The translations under genes were made by a program, and so were the position numbers. DNA of 64,000 bases from Actinomycetospora succinea (GTDB lineage Bacteria > Actinomycetota > Actinomycetes > Mycobacteriales > Pseudonocardiaceae): NCBI RefSeq assembly GCF_004363095.1, contig NZ_SNYO01000007.1:124001-188000 (forward strand). Reading direction: 5' to 3'. Positions within the stretch are counted from its first letter, which is position 1. Each line of letters starts with the position of its first letter. The notes beneath the pieces were generated by a model that saw only the letters and a list, made by a program, of their open reading frames with translations, did no database searches and was not told the DNA's origin. Below are positions 16,921-24,980 of the stretch, piece by piece.

Positions 16921-17976
16921 TCAGAACGCGTAGCGGATCGTCAGCCACGGCGCGTGCCGGGCCACCAGCTCGCGGAACCGCGCGACCGCGCGCCGCTTCA
17001 CGTCGACGCGGTAGCGGACGACGGCGCCGCCGTGCTCCGTGCGCTTGGCCTCCTGGGCCTCGGGGCGCCAGAGCACGTCCTCGGCCTGCGGGTGCCAGCC
17101 GAGGTTCACCTCGTGCAGCCCCTCGTGGTGGGTCAGCAGGATCACCTCGCAGGCGGCCTGGGCCTTCGCGCGCTCCGAGAGCCGGTCGCCGAGCTCGTCG
17201 AGCAGCAGCGCCCACTCGGACTGCCACCGCTCGCGCAGCACCACGGGCGAGAAGTTGAGGTGCACCTCGTAGCCCGCGGCGACGAAGTCGTCGACCGCGG
17301 CGATGCGCTCGTCGATCGAGCTCGTGCGGATGTCGAGCAGCTTGGCGTCGCGGCGCGGCATCAGCGAGAAGCGCACGCGGGTGCCGCCGCGCGGGTCGAG
17401 GGCGAGCAGGTCGCGGTTGACGTGCTTCGTCGCGAACGACGCCTTCGCCCCGTCGAGGCGGGCGAACTGGGCGACGAGGTCGGCGACGTTGTCGCTGACG
17501 CGGGCGTCCACCGAGCAGTCGGAGTTCTCGCCGAGGTCGTAGACCCAGTCGACGGGGTCGCACTGGTTCGCCTCGGGCTTGCGCCCCTGCCGGCCCAGGT
17601 GCCGCGCGATGGTGCGCTGGATCGCGTCGATGTTGGTGAACACGGTGATCGGGTTGGCGTAGCCCTTGCGGCGCGGCACGTAGCAGTACGCGCAGGCCAT
17701 GGCGCACCCGTTGGCGGTCGACGGCGCGATGAAGTCCGCCGAGCGCCCGTTCGGGCGGACCGTGAGCGACTTCTTCTCGCCGAGCACGAGGTGCTCCGCC
17801 TTCACCCGCACCCACCGGGCGACGTTCTCCTCGTCGCCGTGCAGGTCGGGGATCGCCCAGTGCGAGGCGATCTCGACGACCTCGGCGTCGGGGAACCGGG
17901 CGAGGACCTCCTGCCCGCGCAGGGAGGCGAGCGACGCCGGTTCGGCGTGGATCGTCGCGACCTCGAGCAGGCTCAC
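16921..17976 (-). CDS. Spore-photoproduct-lyase-family radical SAM protein
   Basis: The 351-residue protein carries the radical SAM cluster motif CxxxCxxC (Cys91, Cys95, Cys98 in NGCAMACAYCYVPRRKG) within an SPL-type sequence. Family enzymes use S-adenosylmethionine and a 4Fe-4S cluster; the type member repairs thymine dimers of the spore-photoproduct type. Non-sporulating actinobacteria carry homologs of unknown substrate. It is last in the isomerase > GT4 > PIG-L > radical SAM chain and its GTG start overlaps the PIG-L stop by 4 bp. This placement favours a role connected to that glycan pathway or co-expression under stress. Confidence 0.8.
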   Translation of the reverse strand: MSLLEVATIHAEPASLASLRGQEVLARFPDAEVVEIASHWAIPDLHGDEENVARWVRVKAEHLVLGEKKSLTVRPNGRSADFIAPSTANGCAMACAYCYVPRRKGYANPITVFTNIDAIQRTIARHLGRQGRKPEANQCDPVDWVYDLGENSDCSVDARVSDNVADLVAQFARLDGAKASFATKHVNRDLLALDPRGGTRVRFSLMPRRDAKLLDIRTSSIDERIAAVDDFVAAGYEVHLNFSPVVLRERWQSEWALLLDELGDRLSERAKAQAACEVILLTHHEGLHEVNLGWHPQAEDVLWRPEAQEAKRTEHGGAVVRYRVDVKRRAVARFRELVARHAPWLTIRYAF

Positions 17977-18728
17977 GGCTCCAGGGTGCCGATCATCGCC
18001 CGCGCCGTCGCGCCGGCCCGCAGCACCTCCACGGGACGGCCCGCGCCCTCCGCGCGCGCCAGCTCCGCCAGCACCGGCGCCACGTGCTCCGGGCCGCCGA
18101 ACTGGAAGCCGACCTGCGTGGCGTACGCCCGCGCCGCGGCGGCCTTGGTGTCGAGCACGGCGGTGACGTCGACGGCGACGTCGGTGCCGGCGACGCCCGG
18201 TGCGCCGAGGGCGTCCGGATGCCGCACGGCGTAGGGCGTGTCACGCCACCACGCCGTGCGGTCGGGATCCGCGAGCCCGGCGACGACGGCCGTGACGACC
18301 TGGTGGTCCACGTGGTCGCCGACGGCCTGCGGGGCGAGGACGAGGTCGGCGCCCTCGACCCGCCCCCGGACCGCCTCGGTGACCGCGTCGGCCACGTCGT
18401 CGTCCTCGCGGCGCCCCGCGAACAGCGCGGCCGGGGAGTCGTAGCCCCGGTGGGGCGCCTCGAGCAGCCCGCGGTGCTCGCCGCGCACGCCGAGCCGGGC
18501 CAGGGCGGCGGCGTCCTCGTCGCGGCGCAGGGCCATGTAGTCGACGTCGGGGGCGAGGCCCTTGTCGGTCTGGCACGCGAGCGCGAACCCGGTCGGCGCG
18601 TCCACCGAGCCCGTGAACACCGTGAGCACGAGGACGTCGTGCCCGGCCGCGGCGAGGCGCGCGAGGGTGCCGCCGGCGGAGAACACGGCGTCGTCGAGGT
18701 GCGGGCTGACCGCGACGATGCGGCTCAC
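17973..18728 (-). CDS. PIG-L-family N-deacetylase
   Basis: The 251-residue protein begins with a zinc-binding loop AVSPHLDDAVFSAGGTLARL (about 6-25), equivalent to the AHPDD motif, and has the second metal motif GDHVDHQVVTAV at about 145. The family (MshB, BshB, GlcNAc-PI deacetylase) removes acetyl from N-acetylglucosamine conjugates. Immediately upstream is a GT4 glycosyltransferase, the same enzyme pairing as MshA/MshB or BshA/BshB. The GTG start and stop both overlap neighbours by 4 bp, so all genes are translated in fixed ratio. Confidence 0.87.
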   Translation of the reverse strand: MSRIVAVSPHLDDAVFSAGGTLARLAAAGHDVLVLTVFTGSVDAPTGFALACQTDKGLAPDVDYMALRRDEDAAALARLGVRGEHRGLLEAPHRGYDSPAALFAGRREDDDVADAVTEAVRGRVEGADLVLAPQAVGDHVDHQVVTAVVAGLADPDRTAWWRDTPYAVRHPDALGAPGVAGTDVAVDVTAVLDTKAAAARAYATQVGFQFGGPEHVAPVLAELARAEGAGRPVEVLRAGATARAMIGTLEP

Positions 18729-19969
18729 AGCAGGTGCGGCGCCGCGCGGAAGCGGCAGTCGGGGTCGACGGGGACGTCGGGGATCGCGGGCACCGGCACG
18801 TCGCGCACCGCGTCGTAGACGTCGGTGAGCCGGTGCGCGACGACCGGCCACGACCAGCGGGCCCGGACCTCGTCGAGGGCCCGGCGGGCGAGACCGGCGC
18901 GCAGGTCGGCGTCGTCGAGCACGCGGGCGATCCCGTCAGCGAGGGCGGTCGGGTCCTTCGGCGGCACGAGCAGCCCGTTGTCGCCGTCGCGGACGCAGTC
19001 GCGGACGCCGACGACGTCGGTCGACACCACCGGCAGGCCGCTCGCCATCGCCTCGAGCACCGTGTTCGAGAATCCCTCCGCGTAGGTCGGGCTGACGAAG
19101 ACGTCCCCGCGCCGGTAGACCTCGTGCGCGTCCTCGTAGGCCGTGTAGCCGAGCTGGGTGACGTGCTCGTCGAGCCCGAGCTCGGTGACGCGGTCGGCCA
19201 CGGTGTCGGTGTCGGGCCCGATGCCGGAAACGACGAGGTGCAGGCGGCGACCGCGGTCGAGCAGGTCGGCGACGGCGTCGAGCAGGTCGAGCACGCCCTT
19301 CCTGGCGTCGACGCGACCGTGGTAGAGCAGCACGGGCGGGTCGGACAGCGCCCCGGGCTCGCGCGCCGGGGTGAACCGCTCGGTGTCGGTGGCCCCGGAG
19401 ACCACCGTCCAGCGGTCGGGGGCGACGCCGTGGCGCTCCGAGACCTCCGCGGCGAACGACGACGACCCGATGACCAGCGCCGGCGCGTGGGCGAACACCG
19501 CGCGCACGAGCGTCTCGTGGGTCGCGCAGCAGGTGCCCACCCAGTGGCCGTCGCCGCCCTGCACGCTGACGACGGCGGGCAGCCCGAGGTCGTGCGCGGC
19601 CCGCAGCACCGCCAGCCCGTTGGGGTAGGCGTACTGGGCGTGGAGCAGGTCGAACGGTGCCTTCGCGTGCTCGGCGGCGATCGTGTCGCGCATCGTGGCG
19701 ACGTCGGCCTCGAAGTCCGCCGGGCGGCCCTCGACGACCTCCTGCTCGCCGTGCGCCTCGAGCGCGACGACGTGCACGCCGTCGGGCACCCGCTCGGGCG
19801 GCGGCGGGCCGCCGCCGTAGACACCGCGCCCGACGGGGTCGCCGCGGTACTGCGAGACCAGCGTGACGTCGTGGCCCTCGCGCACGAGGTGGCGCAGCAG
19901 GTTCTCCGCGTAGGCGCTCATGCCGGAGACCGCCGGCCAGTAGCGGCGGGAGACGAAGCAGATCCTCAC
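18725..19969 (-). CDS. GT4-family glycosyltransferase
   Basis: The 414-residue retaining GT-B enzyme transfers a sugar from a nucleotide donor. The N-terminal acceptor domain starts ICFVSRRYWPAVSGM and contains LLHAQYAYPNGL. The C-terminal donor domain contains LLYHGRVDARKGVLDLLDAV and the EGFSNTVLEAMASG motif (the E-x7-E pair), followed by GLPVVSTDVVG. The family includes MshA and BshA. The short N-terminal VRICFV beta strand starts right at the GTG at 19969. The acceptor is unknown. Confidence 0.9.
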   Translation of the reverse strand: MRICFVSRRYWPAVSGMSAYAENLLRHLVREGHDVTLVSQYRGDPVGRGVYGGGPPPPERVPDGVHVVALEAHGEQEVVEGRPADFEADVATMRDTIAAEHAKAPFDLLHAQYAYPNGLAVLRAAHDLGLPAVVSVQGGDGHWVGTCCATHETLVRAVFAHAPALVIGSSSFAAEVSERHGVAPDRWTVVSGATDTERFTPAREPGALSDPPVLLYHGRVDARKGVLDLLDAVADLLDRGRRLHLVVSGIGPDTDTVADRVTELGLDEHVTQLGYTAYEDAHEVYRRGDVFVSPTYAEGFSNTVLEAMASGLPVVSTDVVGVRDCVRDGDNGLLVPPKDPTALADGIARVLDDADLRAGLARRALDEVRARWSWPVVAHRLTDVYDAVRDVPVPAIPDVPVDPDCRFRAAPHLL

Positions 19970-20823
19970 GCGCTGATCTCCATTCTCCGGATCGTCTCCA
20001 GGGCGCCCGGGACGAGCGTGTCGGCGCGGTGCGAGTCCCGGGACAGCTCGAACGACACGAGCCCCGGGTGGCGCACCTCGCGCAGCGCCCCGAGCACCGC
20101 GGGCAGGTCCATGTCCCCCTCGCCGGGCGCGCGGTGCTCGTGCACCCCGCGCGGCATGTCCTCGACCGCGACGGCCCCGAGCAGCGGCGCGAACTCGCGC
20201 ACGGCGCCCTCGGGGCTCCAGCGCCCCGAGACGATGCAGTGCCCGGTGTCGAGGGCGAGCGTGATCTCGGGGACGTCGAGCGCCAGGCGCATCCAGTCGT
20301 CGCAGTCCTCGACGAGCATCCCCGGCTCCGGCTCCACGGCGCAGACGACGCCGCGCTCCCGGGCGTGCGCGACGACCTCGCCCACCCCGTCGGCGAGCCA
20401 CCGCCACGCCTCGTCGCGGTCCTGGTCGCCGGCGGGCACGCCGGCCCAGAACGACACCGCCTCGCTGCCGAGGTCGGCGGCGACGTCGACGCAGGTGCGC
20501 AGGAACTCCACGCGCCGCGCCCGCCCGTCGGCGTCACCGGCGATCAGCGTCGGCTGGTGCTTGCGGCGCGGGTCGAGCAGGAAGCGCGCGCCGGTCTCGA
20601 CGACGCTGCCCAGCCCGAGGCCGCGCAGCCGGTCGGCCAGCGCCGCGGTGCGCCGGCCCAGCTCGGGGGCGAACGGATCGTGGTGGGCGACGTCGAGGGT
20701 CAGGGCCACCCCGTCGTAGCCGCAGTCGGCGAGCAGCGCGAGCGCGTCGTCGAGGCGGTGCGAGGTGAGGCCGTTGGTGTTGTAGGCGTAGCGCAGGCGG
20801 TGCTCGTGCGCGGACTCGGACAT
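19966..20823 (-). CDS. Xylose-isomerase-like TIM-barrel sugar isomerase/epimerase
   Basis: The 285-residue protein has the AP-endonuclease-2/xylose isomerase barrel. Metal-ligand positions appear as CAVEPEPGM (about 161-169), LALDTGHCIVSG (about 188-199), VAVEDMPRGVHEHR (about 217-230) and VSFELSRDSH. These are divalent-metal aldose-ketose isomerases, epimerases or lyases; the substrate is unknown. It is the first gene of the four-gene chain that ends with the radical SAM protein and faces the IclR regulator across a 303-bp region. Confidence 0.82.
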   Translation of the reverse strand: MSESAHEHRLRYAYNTNGLTSHRLDDALALLADCGYDGVALTLDVAHHDPFAPELGRRTAALADRLRGLGLGSVVETGARFLLDPRRKHQPTLIAGDADGRARRVEFLRTCVDVAADLGSEAVSFWAGVPAGDQDRDEAWRWLADGVGEVVAHARERGVVCAVEPEPGMLVEDCDDWMRLALDVPEITLALDTGHCIVSGRWSPEGAVREFAPLLGAVAVEDMPRGVHEHRAPGEGDMDLPAVLGALREVRHPGLVSFELSRDSHRADTLVPGALETIRRMEISA

Positions 20824-20955
20824 CCCGGCGGAGGTACCACCGCGAGCACCCGCCGGAACCGTCGTGCGGCGGATCCGGTCGTTCGCGACCGGTCACCCGC
20901 GACCGAGGGCCCCGACCACTCGTCCCGCCACTCGTCGCGGGCATCTCCAAGATCG

Positions 20956-20990
20956 CCGCAGGTCAGCGGTCGGCCCGCTGCGGCCTGCGG
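20956..20990. promoter_or_regulatory. Nested imperfect palindrome
   Basis: CCGCAGG pairs with CCTGCGG on the outside and CAGCGG with CCGCTG inside. It lies between the two divergent genes and could be an operator or a transcript hairpin. Confidence 0.3.
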
Positions 20991-20993
20991 TTG

Positions 20994-21008
20994 GTGCAGC
21001 ATCTGCAC
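20994..21008. promoter_or_regulatory. Candidate operator GTGCAG-CAT-CTGCAC
   Basis: This perfect 6-3-6 inverted repeat lies 119 bp before the IclR start. The size suits a dimeric regulator, and autoregulation by the adjacent IclR protein is the simplest reading. Confidence 0.4.
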
Positions 21009-21126
21009 GCGGAAACAGTGATGTTGACCACAAGGGTCGCCGACGCGTTCAGTGACCTTCGCACGACGGCGAGCGAGGGGCCGTTCGGAGCAGGACGAGC
21101 ACCCGACGGCGGAGGGGAGGGCACCC

Positions 21127-21996
21127 ATGACGGAATCGCGCCACGGCCGCGGCGTCGGCGGGGGTCGCTCCCTGAAGACCGCTGCCGAGGCGCTGGCGGC
21201 GCTGCGCTTCCTCGGGGCCGCCGAGGACGGCATCACCGCCGAGGCGCTGGCCGCCGAGCTCGGCAAGAGCACGGCCACCGCCCGCTACCTGCTCAACACC
21301 CTGTGCCAGGAGGGCTTCGCGGTCCGCGACGGCCGCAGCGGCACCTTCCGGCTCCAGGAGAGCCCGCCGTGGGGTGACGCGTGGGGTGACACCGACGCGC
21401 CCCACGACCTGACGCGCCACGAGCTGCCCGACCGGCTCTCGGACGCGGTCACCGACCTGTACTGGCGCACCCGGCAGCGCACCTACCTCGCGCGGTGGGA
21501 GGACGGCGACGACAGCACGGTCATCGTCGACGCCCGCGGCCACCAGGGCCTGCCCCGCGTCCCCGACCTCACCGAGCGCATCCCGCTCGCCTCGGCCCAC
21601 GCCCTCGCGGTGACGAAGGCGCTGATCGCCTCCGCCGGGTCGCGCGCGGTCGCCCTGCGCGAGCGCTCCGAGCTGTCGGCCTTCACCGGCACCACCATCA
21701 CGAGCGCCCCGGCGATCGAGCTCGAGCTCGCGCGGGTCCGCAGGCGTGGCTACGCCGTGGACCGCGAGGAGTACGCCGAGGGCTTCTGTTGCATCGGCGC
21801 GCCGATCTTCGCCCCCGACGGGCGGGTCGCCGCCGGCATCGCGATCTCCACGCCTGCGCGGCGCTTCGCCACGCACGCCGAAGAGCTCACCGGCGCCGTT
21901 CGCGACGTCGCTGCGACCGCCACGCGCGGCTGGTCGGAGTCCGACACGGGACTCCCACCGCCGCAGCCGGCCGACCCCGTACCCCCCGGGTACTGA
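21127..21996 (+). CDS. IclR-like transcriptional regulator next to the prm cluster
   Basis: The 289-residue protein has an N-terminal winged helix (about 15-75; ITAEALAAELGKSTATARYLL is the recognition region) and a C-terminal IclR-type ligand domain (about 100-270) with GYAVDREEYAEGFCCIGAPIF. The N-terminus shares a distinctive pattern with the second IclR gene at 35260: RSLKTAA, AAELGKSxATARY, NTLC, and PPWG. GGAGG lies 10 bp before the ATG. It reads towards prmA 129 bp downstream and probably controls the alkane operon, the glycan operon, or both. Confidence 0.85.
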   Translation: MTESRHGRGVGGGRSLKTAAEALAALRFLGAAEDGITAEALAAELGKSTATARYLLNTLCQEGFAVRDGRSGTFRLQESPPWGDAWGDTDAPHDLTRHELPDRLSDAVTDLYWRTRQRTYLARWEDGDDSTVIVDARGHQGLPRVPDLTERIPLASAHALAVTKALIASAGSRAVALRERSELSAFTGTTITSAPAIELELARVRRRGYAVDREEYAEGFCCIGAPIFAPDGRVAAGIAISTPARRFATHAEELTGAVRDVAATATRGWSESDTGLPPPQPADPVPPGY

Positions 21997-22125
21997 GCCG
22001 ACACCGGCCGTGCCGCCATCCACAGCGTCGAACGAGATGGGCCACACCGACGCCAGGCGGCCACCACCACGGACCACGGCTGCGGAACCCCGTATGCCGA
22101 GCTGGAACTCCACAAGGAGAAGAAG
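21997..22125 (+). promoter_or_regulatory. prmA leader and presumed promoter region
   Basis: This 129-bp gap separates the IclR stop from prmA. It contains the strong prmA ribosome site (AAGGAGAAGAAG before the ATG). I see no -24/-12 (sigma-54) element and no copy of the GTCTC-N5-GAGAC palindrome, so the promoter is not placed. Confidence 0.4.
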
Positions 22126-23778
22126 ATGAGCCGTCAGAGTTTGGCGAAGGCTCACCAGAAGATCCAGGAACTTTCCTGGGAGCCGCAGTACCACGAGCCG
22201 TACATGAAGTACGGGACGGACTACACGTTCCGTAAGGCGGCCAAGAAGGACCCGCTCAAGCAGGTCCTCCGGTCCTACTTCCCCATGCAGGAGGAGAAGG
22301 ACAACCGCGTCTACGGCGCGTCCGACGGTGCGATCCGCGGGAACATGTTCCGCCAGGTCCAGGAGCGTTGGCTGGAGTGGCAGAAGCTGTTCCTGTCGAT
22401 CATCCCGCTGCCGGAGATCTCGGCCGCACGGTCGATGCCGATGCTGTTCCAGGCGGTTCCGAACCCGGAGCTGCACAACGGCCAGGCGATCCAGATGATC
22501 GACGAGGTTCGGCACAGCACGATCCAGCAGAACCTCAAGCGGCTGTACATGAACAACTACATCGACCCGGCGGGCTTCAACAACACCCTCCGGAACTTCC
22601 ACTCGGACTACTGCGGCACCATCGGCCGTCAGTTCGCCGAGGGCTTCATCACCGGTGACGCGATCACCGCGGCCAGCATCTACCTGACGATCGTCGCCGA
22701 GACGGCGTTCACGAACACCCTGTTCGTGGCCATGCCGGCCGAGGCCGCGGCCAACGGTGACTACCTGCTGCCGACGGTGTTCCACTCGGTGCAGTCCGAC
22801 GAGTCGCGGCACATCTCCAACGGCTACGCCACGCTGCTCATGGCGCTGTCGGACGAGGACAACCGCCAGCTGCTCGAGCGCGACCTGCGCTACGCGTGGT
22901 GGAACAACCACCGCGTGGTGGACGCCGCCATCGGCACGTTCATCGAGTACGGCACCAAGGACCGGCGCAAGGACCGCGAGTCCTACGCCGAGATGTGGCG
23001 CCGCTGGATCTACGACGACTACTACCGTGCGTACCTGCTGCCGCTCGAGAAGTACGGCCTCGTGATCCCGCACGACCTGGTCGAGGAGTCCTGGAACCAG
23101 ATCTGGAACAAGGGCTACGTCCACGAGGTCGCGCAGTTCTTCGCCACCGGGTGGCTCGCGAACTACTGGCGCATCGACGGCATGACCGACGAAGACTTCG
23201 AGTGGTTCGAGTACAAGTACCCGGGCTGGTACGACAAGTACGGCAAGTGGTGGGAGAACTACAACCGTCTGGCGAAGCCGAACGGTCACCACCCGATCGT
23301 CGCCGAGGACGTCGACTACGTGTACCCGCACCGCTGCTGGACCTGCATGGTCCCGTGCCTGGTGCGCGAGGACATGGTCGTCGACAAGGTGGACGGCCAG
23401 TGGCGCACGTACTGCCACGAGGCCTGCCGCTGGACCGACGCCGAGGCCTTCCGGCCCACGTACCAGGGTCGCGAGACCCCGAACATGGGCAAGCTCGTGG
23501 GTCACCGCGAGTGGGAGACGCTGTACCACGGCTGGAACTGGGCCGACGTCGTCTCCGACATGGGCTTCGTCCGCGACGACGGCAAGACCATGACGGCGCA
23601 GCCGCACCTCGATCTCGACCCGAAGAAGATGTGGACGCTCGACCACCTGCGGCGCATGCCGCACGTGGCCAGCCCCAACGTCATCCTCAACGAGATGAGC
23701 GACGCGGACCGCGAGGCGTTCGTGGCGGACTACAACCAGCAGGGCCCGGCCGGCCGTCCGGCCAACGCGACCAGCTAG
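22126..23778 (+). CDS. prmA: Propane monooxygenase hydroxylase alpha subunit
   Basis: The 550-residue large subunit of a group-5 soluble diiron monooxygenase oxidises short alkanes such as propane at a carboxylate-bridged diiron centre using O2. The six expected iron ligands are visible: Glu97, Glu127 and His130 (DEVRH), Glu192 (VAETAF), Glu226 and His229 (DESRH). A Cys-rich C-terminal patch, CWTCMVPC and YCHEAC, is also typical. The surrounding alcohol dehydrogenase favours propane monooxygenase over tetrahydrofuran monooxygenase, whose enzymes are close homologs and cannot be fully excluded. Line 22141-22200 is 60% GC, well below neighbouring genes, consistent with high expression or transfer. 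Confidence 0.93.
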   Translation: MSRQSLAKAHQKIQELSWEPQYHEPYMKYGTDYTFRKAAKKDPLKQVLRSYFPMQEEKDNRVYGASDGAIRGNMFRQVQERWLEWQKLFLSIIPLPEISAARSMPMLFQAVPNPELHNGQAIQMIDEVRHSTIQQNLKRLYMNNYIDPAGFNNTLRNFHSDYCGTIGRQFAEGFITGDAITAASIYLTIVAETAFTNTLFVAMPAEAAANGDYLLPTVFHSVQSDESRHISNGYATLLMALSDEDNRQLLERDLRYAWWNNHRVVDAAIGTFIEYGTKDRRKDRESYAEMWRRWIYDDYYRAYLLPLEKYGLVIPHDLVEESWNQIWNKGYVHEVAQFFATGWLANYWRIDGMTDEDFEWFEYKYPGWYDKYGKWWENYNRLAKPNGHHPIVAEDVDYVYPHRCWTCMVPCLVREDMVVDKVDGQWRTYCHEACRWTDAEAFRPTYQGRETPNMGKLVGHREWETLYHGWNWADVVSDMGFVRDDGKTMTAQPHLDLDPKKMWTLDHLRRMPHVASPNVILNEMSDADREAFVADYNQQGPAGRPANATS

Positions 23779-23806
23779 TACCGGTCGTCGCACTGCGGTG
23801 AGGTGA

Positions 23807-23838
23807 GAGGGAGGGCCGGGTCCACCCGGCCCTCCCTC
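23807..23838 (+). terminator. Intercistronic hairpin between prmA and prmB
   Basis: A perfect 15-bp inverted repeat (left arm 23807-23821, right arm 23824-23838) lies 28 bp after the prmA stop inside a 144-bp gap, without a U-tract. It may partially terminate transcription or stabilise the prmA mRNA, raising the large-subunit level over the reductase. Confidence 0.6.
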
Positions 23839-23922
23839 GATCCCTCACGCCCATGTCCGGCCCGCATCAGAGGAGATTCGTCCGGACTTCGGCCATTTCC
23901 CTCCCGAACGGAGAAGCCATCG

Positions 23923-24978
23923 ATGGGTGAGAAGCACCGGGTCCGGTTCGAACCGGTGGGCATCGAGATCGATGTCGACGAGGACAAGACGATCCTGCGT
24001 GCCGCCTCGGAGCAGGGACTGCAGCTGATGCACGGCTGCAAGGAAGGTCAGTGCGCGGCCTGCAAGTCCTTCGTCCTCGAGGGCGACATGGACGAGATCG
24101 AGCTCGACAAGTACTCGACGTTCGCGCTCCCCGACATGGAGCGCGAGGAGGGGCAGACGCTCCTCTGCCGGGCCCACGCCTACGACGACCTGGTCATCGA
24201 GCTCCTCAACTACGACGAAGAGATCATCCGCAGCGGTCTCCCGCTCCGGAAGGGCACCGTGGAGGTGCTCGCGAACGACCCCGTCACCCACGACATGCGG
24301 CACCTCGTGGTCAAGCAGATCGCCGGCGAGGACATCAAGTTCTTCCCGGGCCAGTACATGGACCTGACGGTGCCCGACACCGGCGAGGTCCGGTCGTTCT
24401 CCATGGCGAACCTCCCGAACCGCGAGGGCGTGTTCGAGTTCGTCATCAAGATCTACCCCGACGGCGTGTTCTCCCAGTTCCTGGAGAACAAGGTGGCGGT
24501 CGGCGACCGCATCGAGGTGGAGGCGCCGTTCGGCACCTGCACCCTGCGCGAGAACCGGACGTCGGACATCGTCTTCATCGGCGGCGGCGCCGGCATGGCC
24601 CCGTTGCTCGGCCTGCTGCGCGCGCTCTCCGAGAAGGACGGCAGCGAGCGCAAGGCCCGTCTCTACTACGGCGCCCGCACCCGGGCGGACCTGTGCTTCG
24701 AGGACGAGCTCCACGCCCTCGAGGAGAAGATCCCCGGATTCCGCTACATCCCTGCGCTCTCGGACCACGACGGCGACGACTGGGACGGCGAGACGGGCCT
24801 CATCACCGAGGTCGTCCGGGCGAACGAGCCGGCGCTCGAAGGGATGGATGCCTATGTGTGCGGGCCGCCGCCGATGGTGGATGCGGCAATCGCCCTGCTG
24901 ACCCAGCGCGGAATGGACGAGCGGCACATCTACTACGACAAGTTCACCACCACCGGAGAGCCGGAGGACGAGGGCTGA
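23923..24978 (+). CDS. prmB: Propane monooxygenase reductase
   Basis: The 351-residue flavo-iron-sulfur reductase moves electrons from NADH to the hydroxylase. A plant-type 2Fe-2S domain comes first (Cys39, Cys44, Cys47, Cys82). An FAD domain follows (RSFSMAN, about 158-164) and then an NAD domain with IGGGAGMAPLLGL and YVCGPPPM. Length and order match group-5 monooxygenase reductases. The ATG at 23923 was chosen because the ferredoxin fold begins a few residues later. Two bases separate its stop from prmC. Confidence 0.94.
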   Translation: MGEKHRVRFEPVGIEIDVDEDKTILRAASEQGLQLMHGCKEGQCAACKSFVLEGDMDEIELDKYSTFALPDMEREEGQTLLCRAHAYDDLVIELLNYDEEIIRSGLPLRKGTVEVLANDPVTHDMRHLVVKQIAGEDIKFFPGQYMDLTVPDTGEVRSFSMANLPNREGVFEFVIKIYPDGVFSQFLENKVAVGDRIEVEAPFGTCTLRENRTSDIVFIGGGAGMAPLLGLLRALSEKDGSERKARLYYGARTRADLCFEDELHALEEKIPGFRYIPALSDHDGDDWDGETGLITEVVRANEPALEGMDAYVCGPPPMVDAAIALLTQRGMDERHIYYDKFTTTGEPEDEG

Positions 24979-24980
24979 CC

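Larger units (their letters stand above)
20824..21126. other. Divergent regulatory region between glycan operon and IclR gene
   Basis: This 303-bp stretch has no credible gene. It contains an imperfect palindrome (20956-20990), a perfect 6-3-6 repeat (20994-21008) and a TTGACC hexamer at 21024-21029 that could be a -35 element for the IclR gene, though no good -10 follows at the right spacing. Confidence 0.5.

Noticed and set aside
17973-19969. Calling the GT4 and PIG-L genes mshA and mshB
   Set aside because: The families agree but mycothiol genes are normally not in one operon with an isomerase and a radical SAM gene, and the motifs visible are general to the families.
21997-22125. A sigma-54 promoter for prmA
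   Set aside because: No GG-N10-GC element with proper flanks is visible and the activator lacks the GAFTGA loop.
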